IMG/VR virus record: IMGVR_UViG_3300025086_000089
Location: 1 to 38,216 of that record
Reading direction: 5' to 3' (one strand)
Length of the DNA: 38,216 nt
DNA from: a virus
The position numbers were made by a program, and so were the translations under genes. This document shows, one piece after another, positions 30,993 to 38,032 of the stretch; position 1 is the stretch's first letter; each line of letters opens with the position of its first letter. The notes beneath the pieces are model-generated. The model was not told the DNA's origin. It was given only the letters and a program-made list of their open reading frames with translations, and made no database searches.

Positions 30993-31222
30993 TGTTTATT
31001 CCTCCATATTATATTGTTATGTATTTTACAAAATCCTGCTTTTTCATAATGAATTCTAAGAATCATTTGTAATTGATTAGGAGATACATGCCCCTTTTTA
31101 ACTGGTCTACCGTTTGCATTTTTAGCATTAGATAATCTTTCTTTAATTTCTGTTGTTGTCAATTCTTCTTTATCTAACATTGACTTTATTTTTAGATGCG
31201 CCCATTTATTCTTTTTTGGCAT
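30989..31222 (-). CDS. Small basic helix-turn-helix-like protein (77 aa)
   Basis: Helices KIKSMLDKEEL, TTTEIKERLSNAKN and SPNQLQMILRIHYEKAGFCK, with a basic sequence throughout, suggest a winged helix. A strong GAGGAGG ribosome binding site precedes the ATG at 31222. It may bind DNA. Fold inferred from pattern. Confidence 0.6.
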   Translation of the reverse strand: MPKKNKWAHLKIKSMLDKEELTTTEIKERLSNAKNANGRPVKKGHVSPNQLQMILRIHYEKAGFCKIHNNIIWRNKQ

Positions 31223-31224
31223 TA

Positions 31225-31338
31225 TTATTCCTCCTCTAATGGTTTAAGATTGTCAAATGATTTTTGACCCTGTTTTCTAAACCGAAACTTTAGTTTGGCT
31301 TTCTTTAAAATTTCAGCAAATCTTTCTAATCTAAACAC
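31225..31338 (-). CDS. Very small basic protein (37 aa)
   Basis: A GTG at 31338 directly follows the stop of the MazG-like gene. The peptide is FRLERFAEILKKAKLKFRFR, then a short polar stretch ending in LEEE; the end contains the ribosome binding site of the next gene. It is supported only by spacing. Confidence 0.4.
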   Translation of the reverse strand: MFRLERFAEILKKAKLKFRFRKQGQKSFDNLKPLEEE

Positions 31339-31662
31339 TTAAAACGCCTTCCCATGCATAAATTCCCGATTCTTATTATAATCTAGTTTGGCCAGTAATG
31401 CTCCTGCTACATCTAAATCCTTACCAAAAGCATAATCCATAATGCGAATTATGGCATCTGCTAGTTCTTCTTCTACACTAGAAAACTCTAGAATTTTAGA
31501 AGAAGTGGGGTTGCCGTTTCTCATAGCCTCTAATGCTTCGCTTATTTCCGAATGCACCAAAGCCATAGCCTCTCCGTCATTTCTTTCTTCTTTCCAAAAG
31601 CCGTGATTTACAGCATTTTTATATATTATTTTGGCCACTTTATTCCATTCTTTTTCAAACAT
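31339..31662 (-). CDS. MazG-like NTP pyrophosphohydrolase (107 aa)
   Basis: The MazG helices are clear: ALVHSEISEALEAMRNG (metal-binding E-x2-E) and VEEELADAIIRIMDYA (E-x2-D/E), followed by the usual end KLDYNKNREFMHGKAF. This is the single-domain phage form. It hydrolyses NTPs or dNTPs, and in phages may lower ppGpp or clear altered nucleotides. It lies just after the TFB gene. Confidence 0.85.
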   Translation of the reverse strand: MFEKEWNKVAKIIYKNAVNHGFWKEERNDGEAMALVHSEISEALEAMRNGNPTSSKILEFSSVEEELADAIIRIMDYAFGKDLDVAGALLAKLDYNKNREFMHGKAF

Positions 31663-31664
31663 TT

Positions 31665-32519
31665 TTATTCACCTATTTTATTTACATCTTTTCCTCTTAA
31701 TTGTTTTACATTGGTTAAGCCCAATAGCGTTAGAAGTGATTTAGTTTGTAAATAGATGCACTTCTCATCTATTTCTGCCTTTTCAGCAATTAAACTTCTA
31801 GTATATTCTCTAACAAATACATTAGAAGTTATCCAACAAATACTTGCATAATACGACCTGCTTTTCGTATAATTAGCATTTAATAAAATTTGCTCAAATC
31901 TAGTCAATACCTCAATACTTTGATTGTAAAAAGATAAGTCATTTGTTATCTTTACTAGAGTTCTTCTTAGATAAGATTCTGGATTTACAGGAGTATAATT
32001 TATTTTATTTTTATAAAAAGAATTAATCTTCCTAAGAATCTTTTTGACTAGTTTAGTTTCTACTTGGAATTCTTTACAGACTTCTTTTAAAGAAACAGGA
32101 TTACCTTGTTCCTTCAAAACATAATACACTATTGCTGTTGCTCTATTTTCATAGGTGTATTTTTTGAAAGAATCTAGCGAAGCATATAGTTCTAAATACA
32201 CTTCTTCTATTCTTTCTTTGGCTTCTAAAGAAGAAGAAACATTACTCAGTACCATATTACAATATATGAGTGCAGTTCTAATATGAGGAGGGGTTGCCGA
32301 ATAGTTTCTTCTATTGTATTTAGAAGAACCTTTTCCAGTAATTATTGACCCTAAATTACCTTTATCCGAACTATGTTTCAGTTCACCTTTACCGTCCAAT
32401 ATGTGTACTGTTTCTTCAAATATTTCTTGAACTAAGACTAGGCCGCATTCGGAACATACTCTTTCTCCTAATCTTTCATCAAAGTAGTTTTCTTTACTTG
32501 AGCATTCTTCACAAATCAT
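31665..32519 (-). CDS. tfb: Transcription initiation factor TFB (284 aa)
   Basis: The N-terminus is a TFIIB zinc ribbon: ICEECSS (Cys3, Cys6) and RVCSECGLVL (Cys22, Cys25). The linker has the GKGSSKYNRRNY stretch (B-finger-like), then two cyclin-like repeats: about 110-180 and 200-280, with 'YENRATAIVYYVLKEQGNPV' and 'TKSRSYYASICWITSNVFVR'. I chose ATG 32519 because the ribbon should start near the N-terminus; two ATGs upstream (32540, 32546) lie inside the preceding gene. TFB recruits RNA polymerase to TATA promoters, so a viral copy can direct host polymerase to viral genes. Confidence 0.9.
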   Translation of the reverse strand: MICEECSSKENYFDERLGERVCSECGLVLVQEIFEETVHILDGKGELKHSSDKGNLGSIITGKGSSKYNRRNYSATPPHIRTALIYCNMVLSNVSSSLEAKERIEEVYLELYASLDSFKKYTYENRATAIVYYVLKEQGNPVSLKEVCKEFQVETKLVKKILRKINSFYKNKINYTPVNPESYLRRTLVKITNDLSFYNQSIEVLTRFEQILLNANYTKSRSYYASICWITSNVFVREYTRSLIAEKAEIDEKCIYLQTKSLLTLLGLTNVKQLRGKDVNKIGE

Positions 32520-33657
32520 CCATATCAATCCTATTTTCATTTTCATTATCTGTAATATACGAATTAATCGTATTAACTATTTTTATTGTGTGAGTGTCAT
32601 TCATTAATGCTAATGCTCTACCGGCAAACTGGTCGCCAACAGGAGTATGATTACCCATATTATCTATGCAGATAGAACCTCTCCAACCGCATTTACCGAA
32701 ATTAAACTCATCAGTTTTGTTGCCGTCATCATCATATACATAATTTTTTTCGGGTTGCCAAATATAAGTAGATACTGCTTGATTAGCACTTTTACCTTTA
32801 TATTCTAACTTCCAATCGAATTCCCTTCCTCGGACATATAGCGTTTGTAGTTTATCTTCTTTATAATTGGCTCGTAGTTTGCTAGGGTATTGTGCTAACA
32901 TTTCTTGTACTAATTCATATGCTTTCTTTTCAACAATATCTGCTTTTCTATTTTGTTTTAGAAAGGCAACTAAAACTTTCAAATCAGATTCTGATGGAAA
33001 TTTACCCATTAACCTATAATAGAACTGTTTTGGAGAAGTATATTTCCAAGAACAATTCTTGGTGTTTTTGGTATCAATATAAAAACTAGAATACTTTATT
33101 AGTTCTTTAATAGAAATAGAACCCCAAATACCATCTCCTATCTCTATGGCGCATTCATCGGGGGATATTTGTTTTACATTCAAACGAACTTCGTGTTTTA
33201 CAAAGTCACTATAAAACCAATACGGTAGTCTATTTTCAATGACATATTTGACTACTTCGGGTAGTTTAGTAGTTTGATAAAGATATGGCATTAGTTTAAG
33301 TGGGTCTTTTTCAAAACAACTTTTGAATAAAACTCTTGCTAAGGCATGACATAATTCATCCATTAGCATAATTTTGCCATTAATATAGTACCTAGACGAT
33401 TTTTGGATAACGAATGGTGTTTCTCCTATCATTAGGGTAGTCGTTCCTTCCGGAATGCCATGAAAAAACTTTTGTGTGCCTCTTTTATTTTTAAAGGAAC
33501 TCAAAAAGTGTTGATAAATAGACTGGTGAATAGGGTCTTTAGCGCTAACTGGATGAATTGTTGCAATTGAACCATGTATGTTCCTACCAACAATATTTAG
33601 TTCAGTTTCCCAATATTCATTTGCTCCGTCATGTGGTTTTCTAATTCTTATTTTCAT
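32509..33657 (-). CDS. Unknown protein (382 aa)
   Basis: The N-terminus MKIRIRKPHDGANEYWETEL leads into a beta-rich region, helices around 110-170, and a C-terminal beta domain containing GKCGWRGSICIDNMGNHTPV and DQFAGRALALMND. No catalytic motif is sure. The tail is acidic (DNENENRIDMDDL) and overlaps the TFB start. Mixed fold suggests a multi-domain soluble protein; I do not recognise it. Confidence 0.6.
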   Translation of the reverse strand: MKIRIRKPHDGANEYWETELNIVGRNIHGSIATIHPVSAKDPIHQSIYQHFLSSFKNKRGTQKFFHGIPEGTTTLMIGETPFVIQKSSRYYINGKIMLMDELCHALARVLFKSCFEKDPLKLMPYLYQTTKLPEVVKYVIENRLPYWFYSDFVKHEVRLNVKQISPDECAIEIGDGIWGSISIKELIKYSSFYIDTKNTKNCSWKYTSPKQFYYRLMGKFPSESDLKVLVAFLKQNRKADIVEKKAYELVQEMLAQYPSKLRANYKEDKLQTLYVRGREFDWKLEYKGKSANQAVSTYIWQPEKNYVYDDDGNKTDEFNFGKCGWRGSICIDNMGNHTPVGDQFAGRALALMNDTHTIKIVNTINSYITDNENENRIDMDDL

Positions 33658-33662
33658 TTATA

Positions 33663-33824
33663 TCACATCATATATACATTTTTATTATCTTTGTTGCATT
33701 TTTCATGCATTTCTATTTTTATTTCTTGTGGAGTGTAAAGTTTGCCGCCACACACTCGACAGTGCGTAGCAACCATGTTATTTTTTCTGTTATTTAAAAT
33801 ATGCTTAGGGTCTTTTTCTTTCAT
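33663..33824 (-). CDS. Small zinc-ribbon protein (53 aa)
   Basis: After a basic N-terminus (MKEKDPKHILNNRKNN) comes HCRVCGGKLYT and later MHEKCN, so Cys-x2-Cys plus His/Cys make a zinc site. It overlaps the upstream stop (TAATG). Function unknown. Confidence 0.55.
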   Translation of the reverse strand: MKEKDPKHILNNRKNNMVATHCRVCGGKLYTPQEIKIEMHEKCNKDNKNVYMM

Positions 33825-34180
33825 TAGTATTCCCCAAATAAATAATCAATGTTTTTCTTTCTTTCGTTGCATATTTTACATTCTTTTTTACCATCTAATA
33901 AAACACAATTTTTTTCATGGTATTTTGATAGATGGTAATAGTAGTTTATTTTATTGTCAAGATAAATACTAAATCCTTTATCTACGGCAAGCGGAACCTG
34001 CCAAAATATATCGTATAGTGTTGTCTTTAACATGAATTTTTTGTCTCTATCTGAGTAGTTAGAAGACATAATGGTGATGTTTCTTATTATATTTTTATCT
34101 TCTGCTTTTAATTCTCGCATAAATAAAATTGTTGCATCCAATACACCGCTATAAGGCAGTTTATTGAACACGATGAACAC
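33824..34180 (-). CDS. Unknown protein with C-terminal Cys pair (118 aa)
   Basis: The body alternates strands and helices (SGVLDATILFMREL, NIIRNITIMSS, GFSIYLDNKINYYYHLSKYH) and the end has ECKICNERKKN. The likely start is GTG (34180 or 34171), directly after the hairpin region 34190-34226, with no Shine-Dalgarno site. This is the only gene here with so structured a leader. Could be a nuclease-like fold with a His-Cys end, but no motif is sure. Confidence 0.55.
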   Translation of the reverse strand: MFIVFNKLPYSGVLDATILFMRELKAEDKNIIRNITIMSSNYSDRDKKFMLKTTLYDIFWQVPLAVDKGFSIYLDNKINYYYHLSKYHEKNCVLLDGKKECKICNERKKNIDYLFGEY

Positions 34181-34189
34181 CGAAGGGTT

Positions 34190-34226
34190 GGAAAGCCACT
34201 ATCTAGGGTTAGGATAGTGACTCTCC
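34190..34226. repeat. Imperfect hairpin in the gap after the ubiquitin-like gene
   Basis: Arms GGAAAGCCACTATC (34190-34203) and GATAGTGACTCTCC (34213-34226) pair at 12 of 14 positions with a nine-base loop. It lies between the ubiquitin-like gene and the next start. There is no T-run after it on either strand, so it does not look like a plain terminator; a structured RNA leader or processing site is possible. Confidence 0.5.
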
Positions 34227-34231
34227 ACAAC

Positions 34232-34251
34232 AAACAGAATAAATACTGTTT
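34232..34251. repeat. Short inverted repeat beside the ubiquitin-like stop codon
   Basis: AAACAG (34232-34237) and CTGTTT (34246-34251) can pair around an AT-rich loop, right behind the stop of the ubiquitin-like gene. With the larger hairpin next to it, this makes the most structured gap in the leftward array. Confidence 0.4.
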
Positions 34252-34456
34252 ATTGTTGACCTCCAACAATCGCAGGGGTTAAGTCTACTGATGTAACATC
34301 ATCCCAATTAATTCCTGTAATCTCTTCTCTCGCTACCATTTCCCCATCAATAAAGCACCAATGGGTTGGGTGTCGGTCTATCTGTTCAATTATCTCTTCT
34401 TTTGCGAGAGATAGCGTTGTGTGTCCTGTCTCGTTTAATATTCTTAATGTAATCAT
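34250..34456 (-). CDS. Ubiquitin-like beta-grasp protein ending in Gly-Gly-Gln-Gln (68 aa)
   Basis: The layout fits a ubiquitin-like fold: strand MITLRILNETG, strand HTTLSL, helix AKEEIIEQIDRH, strand HWCFIDGEMV, and a final strand VTSVDLTPAIVGG with the Gly-Gly at 65-66. Two residues (QQ) follow the Gly-Gly, so activation would need trimming, a job suited to the JAMM protease encoded at 29067-29717. An E1-like enzyme is encoded at 29729-30292. Most C-terminal Gly-Gly ends in this genome come from ribosome binding sites, but here no start codon follows GGAGGT at useful distance. A TATA-like box lies upstream. Confidence 0.7.
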   Translation of the reverse strand: MITLRILNETGHTTLSLAKEEIIEQIDRHPTHWCFIDGEMVAREEITGINWDDVTSVDLTPAIVGGQQ

Positions 34457-34496
34457 AATTCTTCACTTCCTCTTGTTTTATCTAATCTGTTTGCCA

Positions 34497-34504
34497 TATT
34501 TAAA
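34497..34504 (-). promoter_or_regulatory. Candidate TATA box before the ubiquitin-like gene
   Basis: The - strand reads TTTAAATA here, about 41 bases before the ATG at 34456. Transcription starting about 25 bases later would leave a short leader that includes a GAGGAAG ribosome binding site. It could give the ubiquitin-like gene its own promoter. Prediction by eye in AT-rich DNA. Confidence 0.35.
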
Positions 34505-34509
34505 ACACC

Positions 34510-34674
34510 CTATACTGGTTCATTGTCTTGAGAATCAATCACTTCATAAATGTTTAATCCTACTCCAAGTGCGACAATGCTTGCACTTCCCCATAATAGT
34601 CCTTTACCAATTAATTTGGTAATCGTCCACATTACTTCTGCGGGGTCTTCTCTTTTAAAATTCTTTTTTGACAT
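34510..34674 (-). CDS. Small membrane protein (54 aa)
   Basis: MSKKNFKREDPAEVMWTITK is followed by LIGKGLLWGSASIVALGVGL, one transmembrane helix, then an acidic tail ending DNEPV. It overlaps the end of the 427-residue gene by 20 bases. Function unknown; possibly a membrane anchor. Confidence 0.55.
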   Translation of the reverse strand: MSKKNFKREDPAEVMWTITKLIGKGLLWGSASIVALGVGLNIYEVIDSQDNEPV

Positions 34675-35938
34675 CTATCTTTTCCTCCTTTTGTATTAGA
34701 ACTTCAGCCTCTAATCTATTTATTAGACCATATTCGATACCGATATCTAAAGCCTCGAGTTTCTTTATTTGCTCAACTGTTGGTGCTTTGGTAAGAAAGA
34801 ACTGACAGTTTTTTAGCCAATACATACCATCTATTAATTTAGATTCAGTTTCCCGCATTAATGATGATAATATTTTCATCTCTTTCAAAGAATCACATAC
34901 TCTAAGGGTAAGAATAGGAACTCCTAAGAATTCAAGGTTTTGAGCATAAATATCTGTTACTGGTTCAGAAAGTCTACGATTCAATCGTCGTATTTGTTTT
35001 TCTTCTTCTGCCTTTTCTCTCGCTAATCGTTCTTCTCTAGCGATTCTTCTTTCTTCTTCTCGCATCATTCGTTCTCTTGCTCTTTTCTCTACATTTTCGG
35101 GTAGATTATAGATTCTATCGGCCTCTATTCTTTGTGCCTCTATTTTTACTTGTCTTTCTGCTCTAGCCTTTCGTTGAGCCTCTCTTTTGTCGGTAACTTC
35201 TTTAGCCTTAGCAATCCTATCTTCTTTCCATTTAGTGTATTTCTCCAATAAAGGGTCACTAGTTACATAAAGATAGGCTAAGTCCTGCATTAGTTTAGCA
35301 TTAGGATAACCATGAACAGTAAATTGATTTTTAGGGTTATCGGGATGATTCCATCTCCAAACAATAGAAGCCATTTTATAATCGTAACTTCCAAACCGGC
35401 CTTTACCTTTCTTTCTTAGGATTCTTCTTGGTTCTGTTCTACACAAAGCAGAATTGTAGTGCCAATCTTTTTTGTGTACATTATACCAACAATCCAATTC
35501 TTTAATTTTATCAAACATTAATTTGAATGAATCTCCATTCTCAGCCCACCATGCTTCTGCTTTCATAGAACCGACTCTAACTTTAATCCATTCAGCAACT
35601 TGTTCATCAGTTACTTCACCAACAACAAGTCCTTTCTCTTCTGCGATTTGTCGCATAATAAGGTAACTGTTGATGTGGTCACTACCTACTATTTCTTCAA
35701 TACCGTTTTCAGTATTTCTAATACGGAAGTGATAAACAATTGGATGGCCACAAAGACACTGATTTGGATGGCTACTTGAGGAAACCCAATCGGGAATATC
35801 CCCATTACCATTCCACCAAACATCTCCAGTGGCTATCCACTCATCTTTAGCCTCATTATAATTATCAGCAACAGAAAGTTCTGTCATTTTTCTAATAAGT
35901 ATTCTATCCCAACGGCCTTCGCCTAATTCTCTTTTCAT
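34655..35938 (-). CDS. Large coiled-coil protein with N-terminal Cys element (427 aa)
   Basis: The N-terminal 150 residues include CLCGHPIVYHF and IVGSDHINSYLI, a phage-type element ('C-x-C-G-H ... V-G-S-x-H/C-I') that may bind zinc. Residues about 235-315 are a long, highly charged Arg/Glu/Lys coiled coil (for example EERRIAREERLAREKAEEEK). The C-terminal 100 residues are mixed alpha/beta. I recognise no function; a DNA- or scaffold-binding role would suit the charge. Confidence 0.6.
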   Translation of the reverse strand: MKRELGEGRWDRILIRKMTELSVADNYNEAKDEWIATGDVWWNGNGDIPDWVSSSSHPNQCLCGHPIVYHFRIRNTENGIEEIVGSDHINSYLIMRQIAEEKGLVVGEVTDEQVAEWIKVRVGSMKAEAWWAENGDSFKLMFDKIKELDCWYNVHKKDWHYNSALCRTEPRRILRKKGKGRFGSYDYKMASIVWRWNHPDNPKNQFTVHGYPNAKLMQDLAYLYVTSDPLLEKYTKWKEDRIAKAKEVTDKREAQRKARAERQVKIEAQRIEADRIYNLPENVEKRARERMMREEERRIAREERLAREKAEEEKQIRRLNRRLSEPVTDIYAQNLEFLGVPILTLRVCDSLKEMKILSSLMRETESKLIDGMYWLKNCQFFLTKAPTVEQIKKLEALDIGIEYGLINRLEAEVLIQKEEKIDVKKEF

Positions 35939-35940
35939 TT

Positions 35941-36321
35941 TTATTTCTCCTTGATTAATTTGTTGTTTAACTTAAATAATAAGTTTTCTTGTTTAGTTAA
36001 ACGCTTATTCAATGCAATGTTTTCATCTACTAAATGTTGCATAGTATTCGCATACATTTTTTCTAATTTTTTATTTTTTTCATTAAGAATAGTTTCTATT
36101 ATTAGTTCTATGTTAGAAAACTTGTCTTCGCACTTAGATAACCTACTGTTAAATGCCATTATTTCATGCTGAGTTCCTTTGTTTAGGCTCTTGATGCTCT
36201 TAGCAGTTTTATTTTTTCTTCGGCAGTTATCACATACTGGTTTAAACTTAGCAATCCTTTCTGCTAAAACAGTTGATTTAACCACAAAAGGAGTATTGCA
36301 CAATACACAAACAAAATGCAT
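35941..36321 (-). CDS. Zinc-ribbon plus coiled-coil protein (126 aa)
   Basis: CVLCNTPF and VCDNCRRKNKT form an N-terminal four-Cys zinc ribbon (first 35 residues). The remainder is a long helix or coiled coil with NIELIIETILNEKNKKLEKM and NIALNKRLTKQENLLFKLNN. It may be a DNA-binding or oligomerising adaptor. No family name. Confidence 0.6.
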   Translation of the reverse strand: MHFVCVLCNTPFVVKSTVLAERIAKFKPVCDNCRRKNKTAKSIKSLNKGTQHEIMAFNSRLSKCEDKFSNIELIIETILNEKNKKLEKMYANTMQHLVDENIALNKRLTKQENLLFKLNNKLIKEK

Positions 36322-36567
36322 TTAACCACCGTAGTCTCTATCTTCTATTTCAAAATTGTATTGTTCTTGAAGATAACTTGTTAAAATCATATCCATCTTT
36401 TCTTGAAGGCTTCCTATGATACCTGCAATAATTCTGCGATTTAAACTAATCCATAGTCTATGATAAGTGTTTATCACTACTTTTGGTTCGTTATTTTCAT
36501 TCTCACTTATAACAATCGGAGGTAATTCCGATGTATTTATTATTCTAAATTCTACTTCTTTATTCAT
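36322..36567 (-). CDS. Unknown small protein ending Gly-Gly (81 aa)
   Basis: A strand (VEFRIINTSELPPIVI), a strand KVVINTYHRLWISL, a helix RRIIAGIIGSLQEKMDMILT and an acidic end RDYGG. The final Gly-Gly codons (GGTGGT) sit before the next start and probably serve as its ribosome binding site, so I do not treat it as a ubiquitin-like protein. No family is recognised. Confidence 0.55.
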   Translation of the reverse strand: MNKEVEFRIINTSELPPIVISENENNEPKVVINTYHRLWISLNRRIIAGIIGSLQEKMDMILTSYLQEQYNFEIEDRDYGG

Positions 36568-36848
36568 TTTAAATTCACCTCTAAGAAACTCATAATTGAT
36601 ATATAGTTCTTCTCTTTTAGCATTGTCTCTAATCTACTAGAGTCTATTTTTTTAACACAAAATACTGCTAACATTTTGCTCATTTTTTCTTGGCTTGTTT
36701 TGCTAATAAGTTTAGCAGTTCTACTCAACAAATCTTGTTGGTATTTTTCTTCTGCTAAACAATCTAAACATTGAGTCCATTCCATAACTTCATGTTGATA
36801 ATTGGGCTGTTGAAACCAACCTGCTCCATTACATATTTCACATTCCAT
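36564..36848 (-). CDS. Zinc-finger protein (94 aa)
   Basis: MECEICNGAGWFQQP and QCLDCLAEEKY give two Cys-x2-Cys pairs, the first with the DnaJ-like 'C-x-x-C-x-G-x-G' form. The rest is helical (TAKLISKTSQEKMSKMLAVF). It overlaps the next gene by four bases. Function unknown. Confidence 0.6.
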   Translation of the reverse strand: MECEICNGAGWFQQPNYQHEVMEWTQCLDCLAEEKYQQDLLSRTAKLISKTSQEKMSKMLAVFCVKKIDSSRLETMLKEKNYISIMSFLEVNLK

Positions 36849-36850
36849 TT

Positions 36851-37000
36851 TTATTCCTCACTTATCATCCAACCACTACCACACATCATATGCCATATAG
36901 CATCGCCTTTTGTTTTGAAGAACTTTGCTTCTTCTTCATCATCATCAATGTGTAATAATTTCCATTTGTATGTTTTTGTTTTTGTTGTTTTGTAATTCAT
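36851..37000 (-). CDS. Unknown small protein (49 aa)
   Basis: MNYKTTKTKTYKWKLLHIDD, an acidic patch DDEEEAKFF and a C-terminal 'AIWHMMCGSGWMISEE'. The layout suggests a small alpha/beta domain. No family is recognised; the close junctions support it. Confidence 0.5.
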   Translation of the reverse strand: MNYKTTKTKTYKWKLLHIDDDEEEAKFFKTKGDAIWHMMCGSGWMISEE

Positions 37001-37002
37001 TT

Positions 37003-37659
37003 TTAAGCCTCCTTAAGTAGAGTTTGTGGATATTTAGGATTAGTTGAGTTATATGCTCGTACTCCCACATTATACTTTACAGCAAAATGATTACTAGGCC
37101 ACCACTTAGGCATCTGACCTTGAGGCCATTCCGCAAATTTCCATTTACCTTCTAAGTAATAGTGTTTGTATGAGTCTATAACAAAATCCCATTCATCGTT
37201 ATTAGGATTGTTTTTGAAATAATCTTCTTTATCTAACCTATAGACATCAAGCATAGCAATTGATACAGGGGTTGCTTCACTTGCATCAGCATCATAATCT
37301 ATTGCTGTTTGAAGTATTCTTTCAAAACTACCATGTTCTTTATTGTATCTTGAATTGTATTCTCTACATAGTTCAACACCATGTTGAAATAACCATAGTG
37401 CGTTGTTATTGTTTTGCCTAGCCCAAATAGTGCTAGGATGATTGAGCATAGCAGGTTTCATTAGAATAGAACCACTATCACTATGATATTGTTTTAGTTG
37501 CGCTAGTGTAGGTTCATAGCCAAACTTATCAGTGAATTCATTACATAACTCATTGGTATGTAGCATTTGACAAGTTTCCGTTGGCATTTTTACAACATGC
37601 TTGTTTAGCATTTGTTGTGCTGATTCTTTTGGGCATCTTGATAATGCAAATATATTCAT
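37003..37659 (-). CDS. Conserved phage protein of the KHVVKM type (218 aa)
   Basis: The start MNIFALSRCPKESAQQMLNK followed by HVVKMPTETCQML matches a family widespread in phages that usually begins 'MNIF-x-L-x-x-D-P-x-x-x-A-x-x-x-x-D-K-H-V-V-K-M-x-x-E-T-A-Q-h-L'. The Lys/His pair in that motif may be functional, but the family's role is unknown to me. The rest has HPSTIWARQNNNNALWLF and conserved Trp residues near the end. Confidence 0.65.
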   Translation of the reverse strand: MNIFALSRCPKESAQQMLNKHVVKMPTETCQMLHTNELCNEFTDKFGYEPTLAQLKQYHSDSGSILMKPAMLNHPSTIWARQNNNNALWLFQHGVELCREYNSRYNKEHGSFERILQTAIDYDADASEATPVSIAMLDVYRLDKEDYFKNNPNNDEWDFVIDSYKHYYLEGKWKFAEWPQGQMPKWWPSNHFAVKYNVGVRAYNSTNPKYPQTLLKEA

Positions 37660-37793
37660 TTTCCTTCACCTTCTATTAATACTAAATCATCCATGCTTAT
37701 GTCGCAAAGCCATGAATGGTCGTAGCCTAACCTTGTTGTGTATAATTTACCATCTATTTCATAGGTTATGTCGAATAACATTATATCGCTCAT
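37656..37793 (-). CDS. Unknown small protein (45 aa)
   Basis: MSDIMLFDITYEIDGKLYTT is followed by RLGYDHSWLCDISMDDL and an acidic end. Beta strands dominate. ATGA overlaps on both sides support it. No family is recognised. Confidence 0.55.
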   Translation of the reverse strand: MSDIMLFDITYEIDGKLYTTRLGYDHSWLCDISMDDLVLIEGEGK

Positions 37794-38032
37794 TCTTCTT
37801 CACCTACTATTGAGTTATAATGGTCTAGGGCTTGAACCCAAGATGTGCAAGTTATAGTTAGTTCTCTTCTATCAACTTCCCATGTATTGCCATCATCTTC
37901 GGGTCTATTAGTCCATATTTCATCTCTAAAGAATAGCATCATAGATACTACATCTTCAAAAATATATTTGACCTTCATAGCAATTGTTCCATCATTGTAA
38001 ATTGTATTTCCAAATTCTTGTTTTACTTTCAT
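37790..38032 (-). CDS. Unknown small protein (80 aa)
   Basis: Strands (VKQEFGNTIYND, IAMKVKYIFEDVVSMMLFF) and a C-terminal 'WVQALDHYNSIVGEEE' helix. No family is recognised. Its start overlaps the previous stop (ATGA). Confidence 0.55.
   Translation of the reverse strand: MKVKQEFGNTIYNDGTIAMKVKYIFEDVVSMMLFFRDEIWTNRPEDDGNTWEVDRRELTITCTSWVQALDHYNSIVGEEE

Noticed and set aside
36322-36567. The 81-residue protein ending Gly-Gly as a second ubiquitin-like protein
   Set aside because: GGTGGT lies right before the next ATG and no beta-grasp order is visible.
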